DNA of 64,000 nucleotides from Poecilobothrus nobilitatus (Eukaryota; Arthropoda; Insecta; Diptera; Dolichopodidae): assembly GCA_947095535.1 (NCBI GenBank), contig OX352773.1:157083271-157147270 (forward strand), read 5' to 3'. A program made the translations under genes and the position numbers. Under the pieces are notes generated by a model. It saw nothing but the letters and a program-made list of their open reading frames with translations, searched no databases and was not told the origin of the DNA. How positions within the stretch are numbered: position 1 is the stretch's first letter; the number at the start of each line of letters is the position of its first letter. Below are positions 33,496 through 43,389 of the stretch, piece by piece.

Positions 33496-35074
33496 AAGTA
33501 TAATTGTTAATTTCCCATATATAAAATAATTCTGTTAAAGAACAAAACCTTTTCATCTCTGAAAAATTATGAAAAATTCGGTACAACTTACTTAATATCT
33601 TAACTTTCTTTTGTTAATAAAAAGTTAAAATTTTATCACTTTTGGCAACATCTTTTTGTACATTCGTACATGTTTATATATAAATATTGTTCGCACATTA
33701 TTCAAGTATGTTCTTTTTATTATCCATAAGGTCGAATAAAACTGAAGATTCTTGATAATATTATTATTTTTTAATTCTAAATAACTTTTTCTTTTTCAAG
33801 AGCATTCTTTAAATACGGATGTTAAGGAACGGATGTTAAGGAACGATTATATGTTTGTACGGTTGTATTTTTATATTGAAACACTATGAATTATTTATAA
33901 ACTATGAAAAGCTTTTAAATCGATTGAAAAGAAAAGCTGAAATAAAAAATTTAAAACTATTTTTTATTTCTTTTTTTTTATTCTGTATGTGTTATTTTTT
34001 TCCCTAAATGAACTACAAAAGGTCCTTTATTTTTACATTTCGATAAATTATTAAATCAAATATCAGTGAATCAGTATATTTTAATACAAAAATATCCTTT
34101 AATATCTTTTTTTATAAGTATTAACTATTAGATATAGTAAAGATTTCTATTTTAAAGTTTATGTGTATTTTAACTGAGTAAATGTGTGTTTGTGTTAAAA
34201 AAATACGTGACATTTGAAATTCTATTACATTAATTTCTTAAAAAATTTAATAGATAGATAGATAGCTATGTTAGTTTAAAATGATATATTTTCATTTGCT
34301 ATTCTTTTACTTTTTTTATATACTTAGATATTATATTAGATACATTTTATTATATTGTCCTCAAACATGAAATTCTAGAAATAGATATTTAAAAATATTG
34401 CTAACAGTTATTCGAAGACGATACAAAATTATGCAGGATTTGTAGAAAAGATTTTTTAAGATTTTAAGTAGAAAAATGTTTAAGATTCTTTTTTTATTTA
34501 TTTTTTTATTTTTTGAAGAGTTTAAAAATAATTTATATTGTGCTCGTGTGTTTAAGGACACTCTACTTTGTAGGTCTCTTACCACAAAGAAATATTTTAT
34601 AACTAAATATGGCTTTTCTTATGAGAGTAGTATTGATGTAAAGAAGACTATACTTGGATGGATGGATCGGATGCATTTGACATTAAAATATAATAAAATA
34701 CATTTTAAATTTACTCACTTTTAGAAATATATACATATTATACTTACCTTTCCTTTTTGATTCATTTAATCAATAACAAAAACGATTTTTTACAATGACA
34801 ACTTTGACGACAATTTTTTTAATGTTTCCGCATAATAATATTAAACAAAGTACGTAAAATTTTTTTAATTTATAGAAAAAGAGCCAAAATAATTAACAAG
34901 TTGTTTTTATAATCCAAAGAAAATTGACCAACATAAAAAAAATCTTAAACTATTGAAATAAAGCGGTGATAACATTGTCAAATAAAATTAAAATTTCAAA
35001 AAAAAAAAAAAATGTCTAAATTAATTTTCGTAATGAAAAATTGTCATATTAAAATGAAAAAAATTGGAAAAAAT
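33496..35074. other. No recognised gene; minor repeats
   Basis: Contains a small duplication of GGATGTTAAGGAAC at 33819-33847 and a (GATA)n run at 34252-34264. Frames at 34361-34585 (minus) and 34476-34724 (plus) overlap each other and show no domain. Confidence 0.45.
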
Positions 35075-35220
35075 TGAAATTGAGAAAAAATATAATTTTT
35101 TATTGTTTTTAAAATTAATTTTATAAAATATAAGAGCTTTAGGCATAAAAATTGAAAAAAAATATAATTTTTTTATTGTTTTTAAAATTAATTTTATAAA
35201 ATATAAGAGCTTTAGGCATA
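35075..35220 (+). repeat. 73-bp tandem duplication
   Basis: Two near-identical units ending TAAGAGCTTTAGGCATA, with AGGCATA at 35141 and 35214. Nearly perfect identity suggests a recent local duplication. Confidence 0.85.
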
Positions 35221-35593
35221 ATATTAAATTTTCTTATTTTTAGTTTATGATTAATGTTTCATCACTTTTTTTTACCATTATTGCTTCCTGTTATAATATT
35301 ATTTTAATATAAAAAAAATTCAAAAAGTTTGAAAAAAAAATTCACTTTAATGTTAAATCATTTACATTGAAATTTTTTTTTTTTTGTTTTAATCTAATTT
35401 TAAATAAAAAGAATCTACTTTTAAATAAAAGCTATAATTAACCCAAACCAACGAAGTTTAAGGTACAATATCATTATACGGGTTCTTTTTATATTAACCA
35501 TGAATAAATCTTATTACAAAATCTATTTTGCCGAATCGATATAGAGAATTAAAGTCCTTCAAAGGCCATCTACAGGCAACCTAAGATTGGTAG
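35221..35593. other. No recognised feature, possibly decayed LINE upstream sequence
   Basis: AT-rich sequence. From about 35520 composition becomes more balanced, which may be older sequence of the LINE relic that follows, but no motif could be read. Confidence 0.4.
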
Positions 35594-35745
35594 AGGAAGT
35601 GCAAATGGATTGGCCACGCCCTTAAAAAATTTCTTCGATAGCCAGAGAGGCCCTTGATTCGAACCCTTAACGACAGTGATGAAGAAAGCAGAAGAAACAG
35701 GGAAAAACTGGTCACAAATCAAGGTGCTAAGAATTTATTTACCAA
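35594..35745 (+). pseudogene. Non-LTR retrotransposon ORF2 C-terminal relic
   Basis: Frame from 35594 reads RKCKWIGHALKKFLR, matching the R(R/K)-WIGH-LRK motif found just after the reverse transcriptase domain of several LINE clades. A stop follows (about 35639), and after a frameshift the reading resumes at about 35679 with MKKAEETGKNWSQIKVL, which fits the E-(E/G)-TGK-W-Q-K-LA segment at the extreme C-terminus of such ORF2 proteins. The reverse transcriptase domain and endonuclease are missing, as expected for a 5'-truncated, decayed copy. Clade assignment is uncertain. It is not functional. Confidence 0.65.
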
Positions 35746-36355
35746 AAACTTAATTTTGACCTAAAAGCTAAAGTTTCCATTCATTTATTTATTAGAGCCT
35801 ACAAAATATTTAATATTTAAATATTTCTTAGCGAAAAAGGAACTTGTGAAAAGATTTAATAAGACAAGAGCACATTAATTTTTACACCACATAAAAAACC
35901 TTTAAATTTTCTTAAAACATTACATAAAAAAACAAGAAAAAATATAATAAGTATTATATTAAAAAATATAACAAGTACAATTTTTTGTACAATGCAAAAA
36001 TTATAAAAAAGTACCTAATTAATTTAAATTTTAATAATAATAATATCCAAGAACGATGATGAGTACCGTATTATGAATGAAGATTCACTAAAAAGAAGTT
36101 AAATTAAAAAAGTAAATATTAAATTTCGACCACATATATTTTATTCCACTATGTGCTATAATTATACGAATTTCTTGGACCGAACAAGCAATTTACGTAA
36201 TTCAAAGTATGTAATGTGTAATTTTGATTCAGCATAAATTATTAAGATTAAACTAAAAGAAACCGTGCAAATTGAACATTTGATTTCACGGATTTAAATA
36301 AAACTTGACTTGGTTCAACTTCCAACATCTTAAGATAGAACCAAACATATTTGAA

Positions 36356-36560
36356 GGGCCTCGGTGGCGAATTCGTTAAGTTATGGCTTATTAATAGATT
36401 AATGTGGGTTCAAATCCTGCACAGGTAGCAAGTTTTAAATTGAAAACAAATTCTCCTTGCTGTCAAATATAGTATTAATATAATATAAACAAAATAAACA
36501 ATATTACCATATAAATTAATAACAGCGTATTCAATATATAATGGCCTTTAATAGCGGATG
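36356..36560 (+). mobile_element. SINE2 copy, tRNA-headed
   Basis: Head GGGCCTCGGTGGCGAATTCG gives an A box, TGGCGAATTCG, matching 10 of 11. The B box GGTTCAAATCC near 36409 also matches 10 of 11 and is followed by TGCACAGGTAGCAAG. The body differs from SINE1: TTGAAAACAAATTCTCC, TTGCTGTCAAATATAGT and an AT-rich tail ending ATATAAACAAAATAAACAAT, ATATAAATTAATAACAG, ATATATAATGGCC. The same body and tail recur at 56134-56535, which defines the family. It lies between two LINE relics. Confidence 0.7.
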
Positions 36561-36789
36561 GTTTAGTAATTATATTCCAAGCTGGACAGTGATTTAGTAA
36601 TTATCGAAAAGTTCCAAGCTGAACAGTAAAGTCGATGGTGCTATGATGGTGCTATAATTATTATGCTATGATCTAGATATTAAAAAGTAGCCGTAGCTCA
36701 TCGTATCATTGCAGCGTTTTTAAAGCTGACGAAAAATTTCGAGATTTCTATTATAATTTATAAGCTGCAGGTGGTCTTCTGTTAGTATT

Positions 36790-37113
36790 TGCGCTGTGGC
36801 TAAGCAAACCTGGCCTACATTAGATCTTAAACAATCAGCTAGACTTTTCTCCTTAAATCGATACAATATCCAGTAATCTATTAGGGCCTTTTATGCGACA
36901 CACTGTCCGGTTGGAAAACATGCCAGAAAACTAAGACTTCTTTTTTATGACTTTTGCATAAGCTACACACATAAAGACGGGGAAAAAATAAATCTAATAA
37001 AAATAAGGAAAAATAAAAATAAGGAAGAGTTTTTGCGAAAATCCTTCTAAAATAACCTTTTCTTGGAGGTGAACTTAATCAATTTACATAGCTTTGTAAG
37101 AAGCTCCCAATAA
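36790..37113 (+). pseudogene. Jockey/I-type LINE ORF2 C-terminal relic
   Basis: One continuous frame with several stops reads CAVAKQTWPTLDLKQSARLF, then SLNRYNIQ, a stop, IRAFYATHCPVGKHARKLRL, LFYDFCISY, and after an A-rich patch LFLEVNLINLHSFVRSSQ. This follows the usual ORF2 end of Jockey- and I-type LINEs: LWP-LD-KRS--LL-LSR, GHCP-G-HA-RLG, D-CR-C, then a F-EL--I-L--LL-FVRSSGWF tail. The zinc-knuckle cysteines are largely lost (CISY in place of CRSC) and the RNase H and reverse transcriptase domains are absent. At least three in-frame stops make it a pseudogene. It is stronger evidence than the relic at 35.6 kb because the frame never shifts over about 100 codons. Confidence 0.75.
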
Positions 37114-39131
37114 TGTAATTAGGAGAAATACTAATCTAGAATGTATGTAATCCTTTTCTATCTACTTATTCATCTACCTACCTATACATATTGTATTATT
37201 AGTATTGTATTTATATTAATAAAATTCCGAATAAAAATGGAACTTAAAAACTATAATATTTTATAGATAATTGTCTCGACAATGGGCAGTAATTTACAGT
37301 ATTTTAAATTTCCTTTTTGTCAAAATATCATTATAAAAATTTTCACCCTACAAAATTTTTAATCATTAAACAATTGTACGAATTTTTTGCATATAATTTA
37401 CTTCCTGTTCTAAAAACTTTTAAAAATACTTAAGACTTTTTTAAAAAATGTAATAATATTTTGTACACCAACATTTTCTAACTACAAAAATAATTTTTTT
37501 AAATAAGGAGAAAAACCTTTCCAAAATATTTTTTTAATTAAAAAATCACTCATTAAATTTTTTTAAAAGAATTTCGAAGAATTTCTTTTGTTAAACAGCT
37601 CTAAAGTCCAACACTTTTTAAGTGGATATTATAATATAATTAAGTGGCAATTTTAGGAAACCTAATAAAACTTTTGTGAAATTCATTAAAAAGTTTTTAA
37701 GATTTTGTTCAAAATTGTTGGAAGTCTCATAATATAAAGAATGTTGAACTATACCTAACTATCGATGTAACTTAAATATTATATGAGGTTATTATAAAAT
37801 ATTGTTACGTCTTAATGTTCTTTTGTAGTTTTTAATCAGATTATTAATTTCAAATTTTAATTTTTTTTTTTTTAATTAAAACATTTACACTTGTTTTAGA
37901 TATATCTGAAATATGGTTGATATCTTACATAGAACTGAAGCAAGAAGCGCACAATTCTAAGAAGTAAATTATGATACACTCAAGGTTAACTCTATTTTAA
38001 CACATTATTAAGGTATTATATTATATAAACACGTATCTATGTAATTTAAGGTATGGGTACAAAATTTAACAATAATTTTAAGTATGAAATTTATAAATTG
38101 TAACAACCCCCAAAATTATATACTTTTTTCTTATTATTTAACTTCTCTGTTTTTAAGTTTATTATGGGAGGAAAAAAGTAGCAAGAATACTTCTTTTTTT
38201 TCAATTTTTATCCTTTGTTATCCTAAACAATTTTTTGTTATCCTTTCTTTTCAAATAATTTTAAAGGATAATCCTATTTGACATTAAAAAAGTCCAATAT
38301 TTTATACAAAATTACTAGATTTGAAACAGATTACTGTAAATAAACTCTCTTTTAATGATATTTTATCAAAAAAAATGTTCTATATCAATGAAAATATTTA
38401 GTTTTTTGATCAATCAATATCTAATTTTGCAAACGAATGAATTTTTATTAGTATAGACAACATAAAACACATTTATTGGAATAAGTATAAGCTTTTAGAT
38501 CATTGATTCTCTTAAACTAAGATGAAATTTAAAAAAGATTTACATAATAGGTATATTATTATGGAAATCCTTTTATACTTGAAAGTTATCAAAAATAGAT
38601 CTAAAAATATTTGAAAAACTGATAAATCAAAAGACATCAGATCGGGATGATTTGTTTTAAATATTGTTGCGAAATTAATATGATCTTAGTAAGGATTATT
38701 TTGTGAAAATAAAATAAGTTCTAAAACACGCATTATAAAAACAAGAATAAATCCTTTATAGTCTGGATAAATAATATTCTAAATTTTTTATTTTTTTTTT
38801 ATTTTTTTCATAAATTAAAAGCAAATAAGTATCTGTACGTTAACATTTTAAAACTAAAAATTCCATGGGTCAACTATGGAGTTATATATTTTAATCATAA
38901 AGAACAAAAATTTTAATTTTTTAAAGACTTTTTATAGTAGTCTATTGCAATTTCGATTTCGATAACACATTAATTGATTTTTTTACAATGGCCACTTCTA
39001 GTGAAATTTTAATATATATGATTTTATTGCGTGTTTTTTTCTTAGAGACGGACAGCTTTAAATTAGCAACACTGTTTTCTATGACAACTGATTTCAATTT
39101 TTTTTTTTTTTTTTTAGATTAAAAAATTCAT
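37114..39131. other. No recognised gene
   Basis: AT-rich sequence. The frame at 38084-38281 has no motif. The last 100-200 bases may be the decayed 5' untranslated part of the mariner relic that follows. Confidence 0.45.
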
Positions 39132-39134
39132 CGT

Positions 39135-39845
39135 GAATAGACTCACGCAACGGAGCAACGTTTACAAATTGTTCAAATTTATTTTGCAACACATGCTTCA
39201 ATTCGAGAAACTCATTGGACATTCATTTGAAAATTTTGTTCAGTGATGAAACACACTTTTGGTTAAATGGCTATGTCAATAAACAGAATTGCGCCATTTG
39301 GAGGGATGATAATCCACAAGCCATATTAACTAAACACAATTACATTCAGCAAATTTACCGTTTGATGCGCTTTAAGGGCCGGTGGAATCATTGGTTCATA
39401 TGTCTTCAAAAATAATGATGGTTAGAATGTTACAGTTAACGGTGAGCTGTACAAATGATGACATGATTACTAAATTTTTCTTGCCTCAATTGGAAGACAT
39501 TAATTTTGGAGACATATGGTTTCAGCACGATAGCGCCACACTTCACACAGCCGACAACACAAGTAATTTACTGAAACAAACATTTGACGAACGATTAATT
39601 TCACGAAATGGACCTGTAAACTGGCTACTTCGTTAGTGCGATTTGACGCCATTTTCTCTGGAGATATGTAAAGTCACATGTACCCGCCAATAAACCAGAA
39701 ACATTTGAACACTTGAAATATAACTTTGCAGGTGTTATTGCCAAAATATAACCTGATTAATGATTTACTGCGAAGAGTGTGTGAAAATTGAACCTCCAGA
39801 TTCCGCCATGTAAGCGCCAGCCGCGGTGGCCACTTGCCCGAAATC
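39135..39845 (+). pseudogene. Mariner-family (Tc1/mariner) transposase relic
   Basis: The N-terminal piece (39141 to about 39216) reads THATEQRLQIVQIYFATHASIRETHW, the start of the helix-turn-helix DNA-binding domain. A large internal deletion and frameshift then join it to the catalytic domain: ILFSDETHFWLNGYVNKQNC from 39233 (first Asp codon 39245-39247). After another frameshift comes VSCTNDDMITKFFLPQLEDI and IWFQHDSATLHTADN (second Asp 39529-39531), then FDERLISRNGPVNWLLR, a TAG stop (39634-39636) and CDLTP. About 8 bases are missing after CDLTP, removing the LDYFLW start that should carry the third catalytic Asp. Decayed sequence resembling AVI--I-PDLL-RV and the final RGGH-PEI region runs to about 39845. 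The protein cuts and pastes DNA in intact copies; this copy cannot. The third Asp, placed by the DL-P-DY motif, would lie about 41 residues after the second, pointing to a DD41D-like group (inference). Confidence 0.88.
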
Positions 39846-40977
39846 CTTTTCAAAAATTAATGTCATAAAATTATTTGACAAATAAAGCCAATTTAATGGA
39901 TATTAAAAACCTTTTTCTCTGTTTTATTTCAATTTAAAGTACTCCGCCTTTAAAAAAAAGTCAGTTTAGAGGAAAACACTGATTGTGATGCTATGTCGAT
40001 ATAATATAGTGTTGTAAAATAATATTTTTATATTGGAAAAATTGCGAAAATCTTATAAGAACAATTTTAACTTTTTTCAGTTAAAAGAAGTCAATAATGT
40101 AAAAAATGTTGCTATGATGTTGTAGAAATTGTATTACAGTTGAAAAAAAATCGAACAAACAAAATTTTCAAAAGAAAAATAGTATTTATATTTTAATACT
40201 TTCCATTTGAAGCAATATTCTTCTTGTCCCTAAAAATTGAATATAACCTATACATTGAAAATAATCTACTGATATTGCATCAATTAAGGACATTGCCCAT
40301 AAAAAAATCTCCGATTTATAAAAGATGTAATTATTTCAAAGAGATTTTTCTCTGAATCATTAATCATAAAGACAAACAAGAAAGGATAATATTTTTGAGT
40401 AATTTTTTTTTTAATTTTATTTAAAAATTTTATTTAATATTCCGATAAAATTCATAAATTTCTATAATAAATAGGTAGATACTTAAAAAATATAGTCCTT
40501 AAGATAAAAAATATCAGAAAATTAATATAAATCAATATTTAATTTAAAAGGAAATTAAATGAAAATATATTTTATGAATTAATAATTAGTTATATGCAAA
40601 ATACTACCATAGGTACATAATAAATGTGTACAAAATAAATAAATTTTTTGTTTTACATTTTGTATCTTACATTTATTGGCTATCAATGAATTTTTATTTA
40701 AATTAAGTGCATCTTTTAATAAATTCTTGATACATTTTATATAAATATTTCATTACTATTTAATTTTTTTTTTTCTTTTTTATTTAAATTAAAAAAAGAA
40801 TGGCGAGATGATTTGTTCCTTTTAAAAATATCAACATGCATAGTATCTATATATTTAAGAGTCTACAATATTATTAAGCTTTATTGCAAACCTTAACTTT
40901 CGTTACGTTCCTTTCTGTTCCTTAATAATTTTAAACGAACGAATCTTTATTCGGATCTTAAATATAAAAACAATTTA
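39846..40977. other. No recognised gene; probable mariner 3' flank at start
   Basis: The first hundred bases (with CAAATAAAGCCAATTTAATGG and AAAGTACTCCGCC) may be the 3' untranslated end of the mariner copy. I could not pair it with a left inverted repeat. The rest is AT-rich and featureless. Confidence 0.4.
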
Positions 40978-41018
40978 CCGGAATTTAGTTGAAAAGTTTA
41001 TTATCAACTAAATTCCGG
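40978..41018. repeat. Perfect 15-bp inverted repeat
   Basis: CCGGAATTTAGTTGA (40978-40992) and its exact reverse complement TCAACTAAATTCCGG (41004-41018) with an 11-base loop. A perfect stem of this length with GC ends is unusual here and suggests either a recent inverted duplication or the core of a small foldback. Confidence 0.9.
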
Positions 41019-42064
41019 GAAATTCGTTAAGGTAAGTTATTCAAAAAAACCGGCTTAGAAAACCCATCATGACCTAATACATTCAAAAATGGTTATTTAA
41101 AAATGAATAAAAATATTAGAAACCATATACACAATAACATTCTATCCCTAAAGGAAGAACCTAAAACTTTGTAATCAAACATGAGAGCATTAGTAAAACA
41201 AATAAGGTATCAGAGAGCACTTACAGGTGCTAGAGGATATCAGTTTTCAAAGTAAAAACAATTTATAATTCTTACTTCAGTCAGTTAATTTAAGTGACAG
41301 ATCTAAATATTTGACTATTTGCACAGCTTTTTAACTTTTAATCACCGTAAATAATATTATGTTGATCGACAAGTTTTCGTAACAATACATTGACTCCTTG
41401 AATAATAAATTCCAGGAACATACATGAAAATAATATTAATAAAAAATTAATAATTAATAATTTGGAAAGAAAAATAAATAAAGATTTTTTTTTTTTTATT
41501 TTTAATCAATAACCAATAAAATCTTAACTTAAGTTTTTAAAAATAATTAATTTCAAAAAAAAAATCAATTACATAAAATTTTAATATTTTTATTATTTGG
41601 TAGTAAAATAATTATGGTTCAAATGTTTAAAAAAGAAAATCATTCCATAAAAATAAAAATGAAATTTATATTGGTTTAATTGAAATGAAATATAAAAAAT
41701 TTGTAATAAATTTAAAAAATTATTAATTCAATACTGAAATAATACAATACTGAATACACAAAGGACAAACTGCAGAGTCAATAAAAGTCAATTAAATGCA
41801 AGAGTCAAAAGAATTGCAGTAAAATTTTAAACACATGTCATAATATAAGGAGAAAATTGTTTTCCGCTTGAATAATAATCTTAGAACAATGGTTTTTTTC
41901 TTCATTCTCATATTACGTATAGAGAGAAATTGAAATTTTAAAATTTTGGTATTCAAGATTCTTCATTAACATGTTGAGTTCCACGTGTATTACCGGTAAA
42001 TATCATTCAATTGTTACAAAATCCTGTGCTCACCGGTGAACATAAAAATAAACTTTAGTTAAGT
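41019..42064. other. No recognised feature
   Basis: AT-rich sequence without frames or shared repeats. Confidence 0.5.
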
Positions 42065-42243
42065 CCAGCCGTGGCAGGAGAGCCAAATAAATGTGATAAG
42101 GAAATGACATAGCCTTTCCTTTCCAGCAGCTACTGTAAATGTCGTAAAGGGGAAATTATTTTTTTCTCGTGAGAGGAATTTGAAACAACACTCCACGGAG
42201 TTTATAGTGCATTTTATACGTTGTGACCCTCTAGGCCGACACC
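42065..42243 (-). mobile_element. SINE1 copy, minus strand, diverged
   Basis: On the minus strand: GGTGTCGGCCTAGAGGGTCA head, CGTATAAAATGCACTATAAAC, a damaged B box (GTTTCAAATTCC), TTTACGACATTTACAG, GGAAAGGCTATGTCATTTCC and TCACATTTATTTGGC. The order is that of SINE1, with many substitutions, so this is an older copy. It lies about 0.7 kb from a plus-strand copy. Confidence 0.75.
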
Positions 42244-42925
42244 TTCTGTTTAAAATTTATGAGGTGTAAATATTTTAATTTACCTACTATTTTTGGAGAA
42301 CTGTTTTTCAAAGAAAAATGTAAATAGGTATTAATTATAAAGAGTTTCTCTAAAAGTAAAGAAATTTTATCTTAATGTTTCCCACTTTTTTCTTGCATAT
42401 TATAAAATTCTAAGAAAACTTAGTAATTTTGGTGCAGCAACAATTTCTAAACAACTTTTATCGTCTTCTGGAAAATTTGCCAATTTAAATATTTAGTTTA
42501 AGACTCTACTTTGTTTATAACTTACTGTGAATCAATTTTAACATGCTGAAACAGCTGACCTCTTGCAGACTGAATGTTTGGATATGCTTCTAAAATCGCT
42601 GTAGTTATATTGCTGTAGATTTCTTAATTACTACGGCAAATTTGTCAGTCTTATCAATATTATACACCCATTAATATTTTCCATAATAAATTTAAATCAA
42701 TCTCTCGCTATTGTATTAGATATTAAGCTATTGTGGGTGTCATCAAATATGTACCAATATATATTTTTCCTCGGAAAATTAACATACCCACTTAAAAGTA
42801 ACACGTCTATAAAACACTTCATTTCTTCGAGTGTACAATCTCTGCTGAAAATATTGTATTGTTTTTTTTCTTCACGAACAGAAAATGATGGTCAATATAA
42901 GCGCGTCTCAATATACATTATCTAA
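42244..42925. other. No recognised feature
   Basis: AT-rich sequence between two SINE1 copies of opposite orientation. The 64-codon frame from 42731 has no motif. Confidence 0.45.
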
Positions 42926-43090
42926 GGTTTCGATGGCCTAGTGGATAAGAGCGTATAAAATACGCTGTAAGCACCAAGGGAGTGTGAGTTCGAATCCCAT
43001 ACACCTCGTAAGAGTTATTCCTCCTATTTACAGTTACGCCTGAAAAGGAAAGGCTTTGTAATTTGCTGTCCACATTTATGTGGCAAAGAT
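42926..43090 (+). mobile_element. SINE1 copy
   Basis: A box TGGCCTAGTGG at 42934-42944 is perfect. The B box AGTTCGAATCC matches 10 of 11. The anticodon-like hairpin AGCGTAT-AAA-ATACGCT is intact. The tail hairpin is broken: CTCGTAAGAG lacks a matching right arm because the CTTACGAC word is lost. Then TTTACAGTTACGCC, GGCTTTGTAATTTGCTG and ACATTTATGTGGCA, with no A tail. Confidence 0.85.
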
Positions 43091-43389
43091 GTGGCGTTTC
43101 AACATACCTCTCTGAATATAAATGGAGTTAAAAGCATTTGTGTTGAATATAAGCATAAAATTAAAATAGATTTTTGTCAAATAATAGTAATATAATCTGA
43201 ATAAGCGAGGTACTGTGATTAATTATAGATACATGTATTACCTACCCATAACTTTTCATATAAAAATTTATTAACTTAAATGACTGTCATTTACATGGTT
43301 GTACAATATGTTGCATAATATGACCATCTAAATATAATAAAAGACAAGTTGCTGCTGCTGAGTAGCGTGCCCTACTGTTATGTTAAATG
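43091..43389. other. No recognised feature
   Basis: AT-rich spacer between a SINE1 and the satellite array. TGCTGCTGCTG at 43353 is a tiny trinucleotide run. Confidence 0.45.

Noticed and set aside
34361..34724. Overlapping frames on both strands (74 and 82 codons)
   Set aside because: Mutually overlapping, AT-driven, no recognised motif on either strand.
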